64,000 nt of DNA. Source: Gorsachius magnificus (lineage: Eukaryota > Chordata > Aves > Pelecaniformes > Ardeidae). The stretch lies in NCBI GenBank assembly GCA_034008185.1, contig CM067084.1, positions 19,310,885-19,374,884 on the forward strand, read 5' to 3'. Numbering within the stretch: position 1 is the first letter of the stretch; each line of letters starts with the position of its first letter. This document shows positions 49,997-61,100 of the stretch, piece by piece. The notes below the pieces were generated by a model that did no database searches, had not been told where the DNA came from, and was given only the letters and a program-made list of their open reading frames with translations. Both the position numbers and the translations under genes were made by a program.

Positions 49997-52900
49997 TCTT
50001 ATACAGAGGGTCTGTAATGGCACGACGGCAATCTTTATGCTCCTTAAAGATATCTCAGCTACAGGAAGCCAAAACATAGCAAGAAAGTTAAAAAGAAAAG
50101 GTATCTGCTTAACATCCGATTTTTTGGCTTTTAGAATTCCAACACCAGGTCTCAGTAAAAGTCTTTTAGAGGTTTCCTGCAAGTTACTTAGTTGTGGGAA
50201 TACTTCTCTGATGTCAGCTTTGCTTACCATAGCAAACTGTGAGGGAACTGAGGTCATCGGGGATGTTGGTTTTGATTAGTTGTAATGGTCAGTCTTGGTC
50301 TTGACATCAATAACTGTCTGAGGGGCAGCCTTCATGCTCCAGGTCACTTTGTATACTTTATTCCATGTGCACAGAGAGAGTTCAAGCAGGTTATAAACAG
50401 CACAGAATTATAAAGCAATTGCTTTTTGGCAAACATGCACAACTGATGAGACTATGCTAGCTACTGCCTAAGTGTTAATATGTTTGCCATCCCTGTGACC
50501 CCAAAAGTGCCTTTACTGCCCAAGATTTTGTTGGTCGTGTGGAAGGGTCAATCTCTGTTCTTCCTTGGAAAAGGCTGATCTTCCTTGTTTCTGAGTTGCC
50601 ATCTTCAAAGTCCATGTATTATCTTTAAAATTGTATGCCTTTGTGTATTGGTGTTTTTCTCTTTAAGCTTAGTTTTGAATGCAATTTTACCTTTCCTACC
50701 TAGCTTGGCTCTAGTCTATATGTTTTCTCACAGCTTAGCCTAGGTTTGAAAATATGAAAAATGTTGAGTAGCTGTGTCCCCTCAAAACTAGACCTTGAAG
50801 TAGAGACAGCTGAGCTCTGGAAGGGAGGGTCACATACTTTCAGCTTTTTGGGGGGGATGGGGAGGAAGACAGCAGATGAAGGTTGTTTTCTCTTTCATAG
50901 TGTTTGCAGAGCTCGAAGTGTGAGGCTCAGCAGCATTAGCACTGAGGTGTAATGGGTCTGGCTGTAATCCAATTAACATATCACTGCTCTTTCCTATTTC
51001 TATTGGAGAAATAGAAAAGAATTGGCAAGACACTTCCCATTTTTGATAAAGGCAGAGATAATGCAGATAGCAAAGGCAAAACATTTTGAAGCAGGAACAG
51101 GGTATAGAAGATCAGAATGGAGGAAAGCAAGAGCAGAGCAGCAGTTGTTCAAATGTATATGTGGGTATAGCTGTTATAAGCTCACTTATGATTTATTAAT
51201 CTGTGTAACTTTACCTTAGGATCAGAAAGTAGAATTTTAAAGATGTATTTTAGCATGGAATAAAGAGAAGGGAGACAAGAAAAACAACTATTTCTTTGCT
51301 GTATAAGAAAATAAAGAGGAAGAAACAGATGAAAAAATAATTTAGGTAGTAAAAACATGTTCTGAAGACAAAGAAAGAAAATGGAATAAAGACCTGGTAA
51401 ATTGAGGACATGTAAGGAATAGCAACCTAATACATAGAAGAAAAAACAACATATTTCTCTGTTCAGGAAATTCTGATACTTATGGATTCAAGTATATGGG
51501 TCTATTGATGAAAGAAATAGGCTTATTTCCTTTGACAAGAGAGCAAACCAAAAAAAACCCAAAATAATTCTTGGATTAAGCTTTAAACACTTAAGAAGGT
51601 GATTTTCCTCTTATTTCCACCTATTAAAGTAATTAGAGTTTGTTGATCACTGTTGTCCAGTTGTCTGTCTTAAAGTTGCAATATCTCTTTCCATCGTACG
51701 TATCACAGGACCACCATGTTGTCTGGTTAGCACCATATTTTGCTAGAAAGTCACAGGAATTCTTATCACTTGTATATAAATTAATATAAATTAAGGAGGA
51801 CACCATTTTTCAAATAGAGGTTAAAATCTGTTTTCATTTGTTATCAGAAAGTTAAATATTCTGTCAAGAGATCTCATAATAGAAGAAATATTAGCAAGTG
51901 TCATGGCTGATATTGCTTCTGTATTGTGATAACATTGTAGACTAATTGAATGTGTGGTACATATTTATGGCTACGTGCAGGATGTCGTAGAAGTGGGGTG
52001 TGAATGTTATCATTGCAGTACAGATTTGTAACTCACTCATCCAGAAAATCCCACAACAATGAATAATGCATGACATAGCCAACAGCAGATTTTTCACTTT
52101 CATGTGGAAGGCTCTTCATGGCCAAACATTAGGACTATTTCTCCAAGTAATCTTCCACATATTATACATATTATCATCTGTATCATAGTCAGAAACTCCT
52201 GTCTTGGTTGACTGAATTACCCTGGTATTTCTTCTGAGTTCTCAGATATTAAGACCAACTGCCCAAAAATTATACAGGTAAGAGATGGAAAATGTCCAAC
52301 AGCAGTTAACAGGCTGTAGGATTTGGCATTAAGCAATGAATGTTCTATATTGAAGAGAACTTCTGAACATAACCATTTGAATAAAAGTCCTTTAAAGTGA
52401 TTAATGTTATTGGAGGTTGTATCTAAAAGGCAGCAGCACCAGTAATCTATTTACCATTCATTTCTGTACAACTTATAAAGTTATTACCTTCTTGGAATAT
52501 TACCTACTTCTTCATGTAATCATAAAAATTTATGATGTATACCTTTCCATTGCTTGTGTAGGAAAAAAATAATTAATAACGATAAAATATGATTTGTGAA
52601 GAGAGTAGAAACCATATCTTCATCTTAATGATTTTTTTTTTTAATGAAGGTTATGTGGTGTTGAGGTAAATTGTCTGCTTCAGTTTAAGAGTATGTGGTA
52701 TGTCATCTAGCTTTCTATTCTTATCTGTTTAATGAATGAGCCACAGCAACTATATAATGCAAAGGTATAACATCAAGACCTTTCAGAGAATATTAATTCC
52801 ATAAAGGTGAATGTTGCTATTTCAATGAAAAAATTCTGCTTGGTTTTTGGTTTGGTTTTGTGTTGATGATGTGGGTTTTGTGTGGTTTGGTTTTTTGGTT

Positions 52901-53969
52901 TTGTTTTATTTTGGGTTTTTTTGTGGAAGAAGTACTATATCCATATATTTGTTGAAAAAGTGTGCAAATCTAGTATTTTTTAAGAAACAAGTTGCAGAAT
53001 TTATCATTATTTTTCCTATGGTAGCTTACCCTTTAAGTGTTCTGGACTCATGGGAAGACAAATGAAAGTAATAAAATATGGATAGTGTTAATGTACCTTT
53101 AGTGAATACAGGTAGATAATATAACAGAAGCACTCAACCCATTTTTAAGTGAACTTGCCCACAGTTATTCCTGGAAAGAACTCCAGCAATTCTTATCTCC
53201 CATTGAATTATTTTAGTTTCAAAATCAGAGAAAGGGGATGAACGTTTAATTCTTGAGTTATTTCTCTGTGATTCTCAGCTCAGTTTTTATTTCCCAGTCC
53301 TACATAGCCAAATTTCCTGAAGCATTTAAATGGTGAATTAATTAAAACTATCTCTTGCTTTACTGGATGAATTTCCAGAGTAGTAGTATACAAGTATACT
53401 TTTATCTATATAATTACTGGTACTCCTGTCTGTTGGCAATTTTATTGGTATTTTTATTTTGTTTCCCGTATCACTGTAGTGTGATATTTCCTTTAAAACA
53501 AACAAAAATATTGACAATAAATTTCGTAATAAGGATGACAGAAACATTAAGTTAACAATAAAACTTTTTGCTACAATCCTTAAGAACAATACAGAACTGA
53601 AGAACATTCTGCACATCAACTCAACTCTCTAGCCTGTTGTGTAAAAGTTTCATATAGTAGCTGATATCTGATTCTAAATTAATGCATTTGTGAACATACT
53701 TGATGAAGTATTTGATTCATATCATGTTTGTAGTGAATTACTTTTAATGTAACTTCTTGAAAAATCAATCTACACAGCAGACTTTAAATTCTACAGTGGA
53801 TCCTGTTGCAGAATTAAGAAAGACAATAGCAAAATGAGGTTCAAATTGAGATTGTGACCTGTGGACACCTTGTGCATATTGTTTTTCTCTTGTAAAAGTA
53901 AGGGTTTAAGAAAGAAACCATGTGTAAAAATGAGGTCATTGCAATGAACTCTTCTCATTGCCCCTGCTC
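49997..53969. other. AT-rich DNA without recognised gene
   Basis: I see no gene. Frames are under 95 codons. A T/G-rich tract lies at 52841-52923. The part from about 50010 to 50520 is slightly richer in GC and holds two similar starts (TGTAATGG at 50013 and 50281, each followed later by ATGCTCC), perhaps an old repeat I cannot name. Confidence 0.5.
52841..52923. repeat. T/G-rich low-complexity tract
   Basis: GGTTTTGG and TTTTTTGG words dominate on the plus strand with almost no C. A 72-codon frame starting here encodes Trp, Phe, Gly and Val purely from composition. Confidence 0.8.
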
Positions 53970-54535
53970 TGCCTTGGACTTACCCACACACTGCAGTTCC
54001 TTAGGGGTGTACCTGCTTCTAGTGGAGCCTTATCAATGAGCCACAGTCTCTCCGGGGGTATACCGGCCGTGGCATAGACTTATAGGCAGCCACAGTTGCT
54101 TTGAGGTGCACCTGTTCCAGCGTGGCCTTCTCCATGGGCCACAATGCCTTCAGAAGTAAACTTGCTCCATCATGGCCTTACCCATGGCTGCAGTCCCTTT
54201 AAGGGTGTACCTGCTCTGTTGTGGGCTTATCCATGGCCATGTGTTTTGAGGTGCTCCAGCAACAACTTCATGCACAGCCACTGATGCTTCAAAGTGTACC
54301 TGCTGCAGCATGGACTTATTCAAAGCCACAGATGCTTCAGGGTGTACCTTCACCAGCATGGACTTATGTTTGGGCCACAATCTTTCAGAGGTATACCTGT
54401 GGCAGCACACACATAACTGTGGCCACAGGTGTTTCAAGTTGTACCTGTTCTGGTGTGGACTTATCCATGGCCACAGATGCTTTGGGGTGTCCTACTCCTG
54501 TCTGGATTCATCCACAGGTCACAGTCCCTTCAACC
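53970..54535. repeat. 49-bp minisatellite, about 11 units
   Basis: Diverged units of 48-50 bp repeat CCACAG, then GTGTACCTG, then a GCATGGACTTATCCATGG-like end. One unit is about 41 bp. Units can be counted from 53991 to 54535, with a partial one before. Because 49 is not a multiple of three the frame shifts each unit, so the overlapping 90-105-codon frames in this stretch are repeat shadows. Confidence 0.85.
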
Positions 54536-54857
54536 TGAGTTCACCCTGGAATTCCAGTCTGTCCAGTACAACAGCACAGAAAGAGTAGTGATGCCCTGGC
54601 CACCTGCCAGCCCCAGTGCATGGCCATGCTTGTTACCAGAATGTTCCCAGGCACAGCAGAGTAAGATGATAAGTAGTACAACAAGCAGTGAAGGCAAAAA
54701 GTAGCCTTGAATGAGCACTAGACTCTAATATACAGCAAGGTAATCAAGCCCCATGGCAAGCACAGGAACCTGCTGATTAATAGCTAGACAGAAATAACAG
54801 CTATAAATCTGACCTAGCACATTTCAGTCAAACCTATTGTTACCTTGAACATTCAAG

Positions 54858-54875
54858 CCCTATGTTGGGTGGCCA
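54858..54875 (-). promoter_or_regulatory. Degenerate primer-binding site, tRNA-Lys type
   Basis: The minus strand here reads TGGCCACCCAACATAGGG. This resembles the lysine-tRNA primer-binding site of many retroviruses (TGGCGCCCAACGTGGGG), with a one-base insertion and a few substitutions. It starts eight bases inside the LTR end at 54884, a plausible spacing. In a live element the tRNA 3' end pairs here to prime minus-strand DNA synthesis. Confidence 0.6.
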
Positions 54876-54883
54876 TGAAGGAC

Positions 54884-55192
54884 TGTCAGGGTTTAACCCC
54901 AGCCAGCAACTAAGCACCAGACAGCTGCCCGCTCACTCACTCCCCCTACAACAGGATGGGGGAGAGAATCAGAAGAGTAAGTGAGAAAACTTGTGGGTTG
55001 AGATAAAGACAGTTTAATAGGTAAAGCAAAAGCTACACATGCAAACAAAGCAGAACAAGGAATTCATTCACTGCTTCCCATGGGCAGGCAGATGTGCAGC
55101 CATCTCCAGGAAAGCAGGGATCCATCATCATGCATAACAGGTACTTGGGAAGACAAATGCCATCACTCCAAATGTCCCCCCCCCCTTCTTCT
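54884..55192 (-). mobile_element. Partial ERV LTR (R-U5 half), related to the 13.0-kb LTR
   Basis: From TGTCAGGGTTTAACCCC at 54884 the sequence follows the reverse complement of the solo LTR at 13000-13564. It shares the GAGAAAAC, CAGTTTAATAG (polyadenylation region, about 55010-55020), GCCATCTCCAGGAAAGCAGG and TACTTGGGAAGACAAA blocks in order. Similarity stops after the C10/CTTCTTCT stretch at about 55192, near where the TATA box would lie. The U3 promoter half is therefore missing. Confidence 0.85.
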
Positions 55193-58100
55193 AAATTGAT
55201 TATTTCTTTTCATTTAGACAAAATAGGTAGATATGCATGAGTGATAACTGCCATTTAAGATGTGTTAAACGTTCAATATGAACTTAAAAATATTTTAAAT
55301 TAATTTCAAGAAACAATTAGATATTAAATGTTTCATTAAATTTTTTTAATTTTAACAATATATATTTTTTTTAACTTTCAAATTTTTTTAATTAAGGTTT
55401 TGTTGGTATGACTTGTTTATTTGTCTAAATAAAAAAAAATATTAAATTATTTAATTTTGTACTTCATGCTGTTAATAGAAATTTCTTTAATTTCTTTCAA
55501 ACAATATCTAATTGATTACCAATGCTGTCTTGGCAAGAATGTATTGCAGGGTGAAAAAACCTGAAATTTTTTTTACATATTTTCTGAAAATTTGGTATTT
55601 GGAAACAGCAAAGTTATGTACAGTGTTGAATTTAGAGGTTAGAAGGGAATCTGTGTGCTTTCTGCAGCAGTGAAAATGAGTAGTTGAATTTATGAGGCTC
55701 TGAGATGATAAATATTGAAGTACTCAGGAGCTAAGGGAACTTTGGCTCTCTCCTGAAGACTGACTTGTGCTCTGTAACCTGCGTCATCATTCTATATAAA
55801 GGCTGCTATAGCTACAGACTCCCCCCACCCCCAAAGTGTCAGCCCTTCTCTTTGTAGCCTTTGTGAATGAAGCAACCGTGCTGTAATTTCCTACGCCTTC
55901 GCAGCTTCATACCTATCACCCACTATATCTTGAAGGCTCTCTTCCTACCAGTTCGAGGTCATTGGAGTTTTTAGTCTGTTCTAATCATGTCAAAAGAATA
56001 AAAAGCTACTGGGGTCAAGCATCCAGTTCAGTTTTTAATATTAAATTCTACCAGCAATCACAGCAAATAGAAAAGTAAACAACTTTTCTGTATTGTAGGT
56101 GATCAGTTAGACTTCCAGCTTCAGAAAGAAATCTAGGAAGAAAATGGGAGAAGCATGGAAAAATCAATTGGCTCTAAATCACTAGATTCTAAAGAATTAC
56201 AGGTAACTTATTTGCTTTTTTAAAGTGACTGTGAGAGAAAATAATAGACAGCTTAGAGTAAGTCATATCAGAACTTCCTGCCTAGCTATTTAAATTAAGT
56301 AATTACATTTTGCCACCTCATAACTATTTAAATCATAAATAGCAAAAGCAAGCATGTCTGGAATAGAATAACATAGTAAGGAACTATCCATACTGGTGCT
56401 GCATCACTGTAGTCTGGGAAGCAAAGCAGTATGCTTTCCCACCTGTGGAAGGGTTAGTTCTCTCAGTTTTAATAAAGCATTTGGGAGATGGCTTCCTTTT
56501 GTTTAACACTGGGGTGTGTGTGTGCAGATATCAGAAACTGCTAAACTTTTATGAGTCAATTGTTCCAGTTGCTTCTGTATTCTAAAACGTGCAGAAGTGA
56601 ATTTCACTTTCTTAAACTATACTATAATTGTAGCATTTTAATCCCACAGTCTTCTTAATTTTGTTTCATCTTAACTTTGCTCCATCAGATTGTTATGTTT
56701 CTTCTCACTCATTTCTATTACTGTTATTTTTGAATTTAATTTAATTTGGGGCAAACTCTTACAGAACACTTTTTCTTAAATTGGAATGGTGGTCTTTCAT
56801 AGATGGCTAGAGATAGTCAGACCAGTGGATTTAGTTCTCACATCTGTATTTAAAGGCAACCTAATGAAAAGCAATTTACATTAGATTATTTTACCTTTAT
56901 GTTGAGTATTAGCCTTGCTCATCACTCTTCTCCTACGAGGGAGTACAGTGCAGCTGATCAGCATAAATTGGTCTTCAATAAATTGTTCTCGTAGATGAGT
57001 TTTGTTTACATGAGAACTACAGGGTTTTCTTTGTTAGCTTAGTGGGTTGAAGGTTTTGTTTAATACACGTGGTTTCTGAAGTTGGCGTTGCAACAAAACA
57101 AGTTTTTGCACAAGTAGGGATAGGAATGATATTCACTGTGCAGATTATTTTAAAGAATGAATAACCACTAAATACAATGAAGTTAAACTCACTTTGAATC
57201 ACTAATAGCGATGAAGAATAACATTATGTTATGGAAAAAGTAAGCTAACGGTGTACCAGTTCCACTGTTTACTTTCCAAGTATACTAAACAGAACAAATT
57301 TAAGCATTTTCTTTTAATAATTTCTGCAAAAGGACGCAGTTGAAACAAAGGTAGTTTCAGTTAAGCTCTGCTTAGTTAATATAAACAAAAATTTTGGAAG
57401 ATTTGGGACGACCATCAGTTTTTGCTTCACTGAGGATGGAGACTCATTTACTCTTATCTCTAGAAAAGCCTGCTTTTATAGGTCAGGATTGAAGTGCAGT
57501 GGTGCAGCACAAGGTAGAGTTGCTAAGAGAATAATAAAAGGGTTTTGTCTCAGAATTTCATTAGCAAAAAAGAATTATTGTGGAATTCCTAAGGTTTCAG
57601 CATCAAATAGAAGGGCAAATGCAAAAATGAAGAACACAAACAATATTTTCTAGCAAATATTTAGTGTCTAAGGAACTCAGTTTCCTAGGTTTTTACTGTT
57701 TGTGTCTTGAAATTGGTTCAAGCAGAACACTTGTTCAAGTAGAGGCTTCAATATCTCATGTGGCTAGCACATAATTTCAGCTGAAGACCTGTTTTTTGTT
57801 TTTGTTTTTTTTTTTAAGGGAGGGAGAAATAGACTTTTTTTAGCTTATATGTTCTGTTCCATTGTTCTGGTGCCTTTAAGTAATTAAACTCATTTTTAGA
57901 TAGCATTAAAGCTAAATTATGTTAGCAATTATAGTACAATGATAAAACCCCAGGCTATTGATCCTGGTGATATTTGTACTTATCTTTTATTCAGTGTACT
58001 GTTTGAAAATGATTTATTATTGCTTCAGGCTATAGTTAGTAAAATGAAAGCTCTGAACTTAAAATTTCCATTAAAACTCTTTTGGTGATCCACAGTCTGT

Positions 58101-61100
58101 CATCTGTCTTGGCCTTGAGACCACAATCATGTGTGAGAATGAAGGTAACCGAAAAGACATTTGACCCCACTTTTAACAAATAGGTGGGGTACAATAATTT
58201 CTTTTTCTCGTGTAGTCCACATGTAAAAAAACTTGGCACTCCAGGAGAAAAGAAAGGAAGTTACTTAAAGTCACCAACAGTTCCTATAACTTAGTTTGTC
58301 CTGGACAGGGGAAGCTGGAATACACATTGGTAATATAGATCATTTGTCGGTCTTGCCATTGCATATATTTATCTTGCCTTGCCAAAACGGTTGCATATTT
58401 TGACTTGGCAGTGAAAGGGTTAATCTCAAGCATGTGTTCCCAATTATAGCATTTTACTGCCGAGTTAAAGGAAAAACACACTCAAGACGTCTGTATTTAA
58501 CAAAAGTAGTAACAGATGCATTCTCAGATAAACGGCAAGTTGGAAGAGTTTTTGCCAAGAGGAAATTTCATGTCCCAGTAAAGCTTGTTCCCTATAGACA
58601 AAAATGTTTTTTCAACTGTATGTGAGTGAGAGGAGAGGGGGAAATAAGGATAAGTGAAATACTATAAATACTTGGCAGAGATCAGATCTAGGATTTGGTT
58701 GAACTCAAGCTGAAATCTACACATTCTCATTCCTTATTTTGCTTAGATAATAAACCCAAATGTTACATTTCCCAGAAGAAAAATAAAAGTGCTGTAACTA
58801 GAGAAAGTTAACAACAGAAAACTTTAGTAAAAATAACTGGAATACAAAAGAGTAGAAACTGCTATTTGTAGAGTACAAGGCAAGGGGAATGTAAAAAATA
58901 AAGTAAATGAAGCAATTGTGACTAATACGTTCAAACACTAAACCAGACTGTATTCAGAAAACAGGAGAGATTTCTGAGGCTTGTTACTTAAAAACAGTTG
59001 TCACTCCTGGGGAGGTACTGGAAGTGCTGCTCCAGGATGGCTTCTTATGGCTGAAACTGCTCAGCCCTTCTGGGGTCTGGGGCTTCACTTGCTGTCACGG
59101 TTCAGGAAAAGCACTGCAGTTACTGTATTGCTGTTAGTTATCAACATTGAGTGACTGTATAGCCCAAAATATACAAAAAGATCTTTGACTTCAAGTAGGA
59201 AGAGTAAGACTCAAAAAAGGGTAAGTGGGTTGTAGTTGCAGAGGTGCAAGCACAAGCTGTTGTTTAGTATAATTGAAAAGTAACAAGTTCCAATGAGGTT
59301 ATTCAGAAACCTTCAATTTCTGAAGGCCCTGTGGGTGAATGGTTTCAGATGACTTAAGGTTCTGATTCCACCTTAGCTGGAGAAGGGAGTTTTATTAGAG
59401 GATCTGGAGGATTTGCCTAGAGGATGTAGAGGCAATTCATAAAAGATGAGACACCTCACTGAGGCTTCTTTTGTCTTAGAAGTGGTTTGAATAAAATAAA
59501 TAAACCTAGTGATATGATTCCTTTTACCTAAGCTTGTGCATCTAAAATTCAGATTCCTAGACTAGGCTTGTCATGCAGACTTCTGGAAGCAGTTGAAAGA
59601 GAGGTCCAAGCCAGAAGGCAATGCATGCTGCCTGAGTTGAGTGACAGTAATTTCCCTCTGAAAATGAGGTTTAGACTTGTTCAGTCTTGCACACCTATCT
59701 CTTAATCACCTGAATCCCTCCTAAGTGACTATTTTGCAGCACTAAGCTGCTGGCTATTAGATAGGATTATCATATATTTGTGTATAGTTCTTTAACTGTT
59801 CCTACACTGGTCTTGATTTTCCTGAAGTGATTTAAAATAAATTACATCTGATGACTTGCAAAATAAGTGGACAGGTTTACAAAGACTTGCAGGTTGAAAA
59901 ATGCTATGTAATTTACAACTTTGTTATCACAGTTTTAATCAGATGATCAAAATTTGTCACTTTGAGAATACTTTTATAAAAAGAGAAAAGTAATGAGGGG
60001 GATATAAATAAATAACCCAACCCTTACTTGATTTTTCCTTTGTATACTATCCTGGATAACAACCAAATACATCAGTGATTTAGATTGTGGATTCCTTATA
60101 CATATAAATTAGAAATAGTTCTTGCTGCTTACTCTATCTTGCCACAAAATATTGTTACTAAAATGATTCTTTTATGTTTCTCAAATCCTTAGCTGGAATG
60201 TTAACTGAATAAATCAGTCTTCAGTTTGTGATATAGTCAATAAAACTCTGCTTTTAGAGTTCACCTGTTTTCTGGTAAGCAGGTTTGAGACAGAAGGCAG
60301 TTGCAATCAACAAAATTAAATGAGTGTTATGTTCAAAATTGAATGAGTGTTAACATCTTTATTTGGTTATATACTCATTTGCAAAAGTCTCATAGCTACA
60401 TTTCCAGAATAATAATATGCGACAGACAAAGTTGTTCTTAATACTAGTTTTGTTGAGAATAAGAATTTGCAATACTACTTTTGTAAAATGTTTCCTTTTT
60501 ATTTAGAAGAGAAAAAAAATCTACATTGTTCTTTCTCTAGTTTTTATTTAAAAAAAAAAAAAAAGTGTGTTCATGGCTTAACATGCCATTCAGATTCAAT
60601 TTCCCTGTAGATACATTTAATCAGTTGAGCTGAATTACTTTAGGAGAAAGGGGGAAGGACTGTCACCACATTTTCATCATATTCTTCAACATGATACTTG
60701 GAACTAATGCCTGTTCAATTTTCTATGAAGATTATATTCTAATTTGAGTTCGTTGCATGACATTTTGCATAAAAAAATGGGTGGTACTTTTTTTTTCTTT
60801 TGAGAGGTGTGGGGCAGTGTGCACAGAAAAAACTAGCTAAAGAAACCATGAAATTAAGATTCCCTACAGTGATAGTCATTGAGACCATTCCCTTCTTGTA
60901 CCTGATGAATGGAAGAAACAGTAGCCTGAATTCACCTCATTCTCTGCTGGAGCTTTTTAAATTTTTCCACATGTTGAAAGCTTTAGAAAGAGAAGAAAGC
61001 CATACAGATATAAGTTTAGAATGTTAAAAATGTTTACCAGAAATGGTTTGCTCTTTTCAAACTTTACTTTGTTTTGCTGAACTTGGATTCTTCTGCCTCT

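Larger units (their letters stand above)
53970..54883 (-). mobile_element. Leader region of a broken endogenous retrovirus
   Basis: This lies immediately inside the U5 end of the LTR fragment at 54884-55192, reading on the minus strand. It holds a primer-binding-site-like sequence at 54858-54875, about 320 bp of non-coding leader, and then the minisatellite at 53970-54535. No gag, pol or env coding sequence follows. Only the 5' part of the provirus, or of a deleted derivative, is present, and the left boundary is uncertain. Confidence 0.65.

Noticed and set aside
54150..54704. Overlapping frames of 90-105 codons as a possible repeat protein
   Set aside because: They cross a 49-bp array, which shifts frame at each unit. 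They are shadows of the minisatellite.
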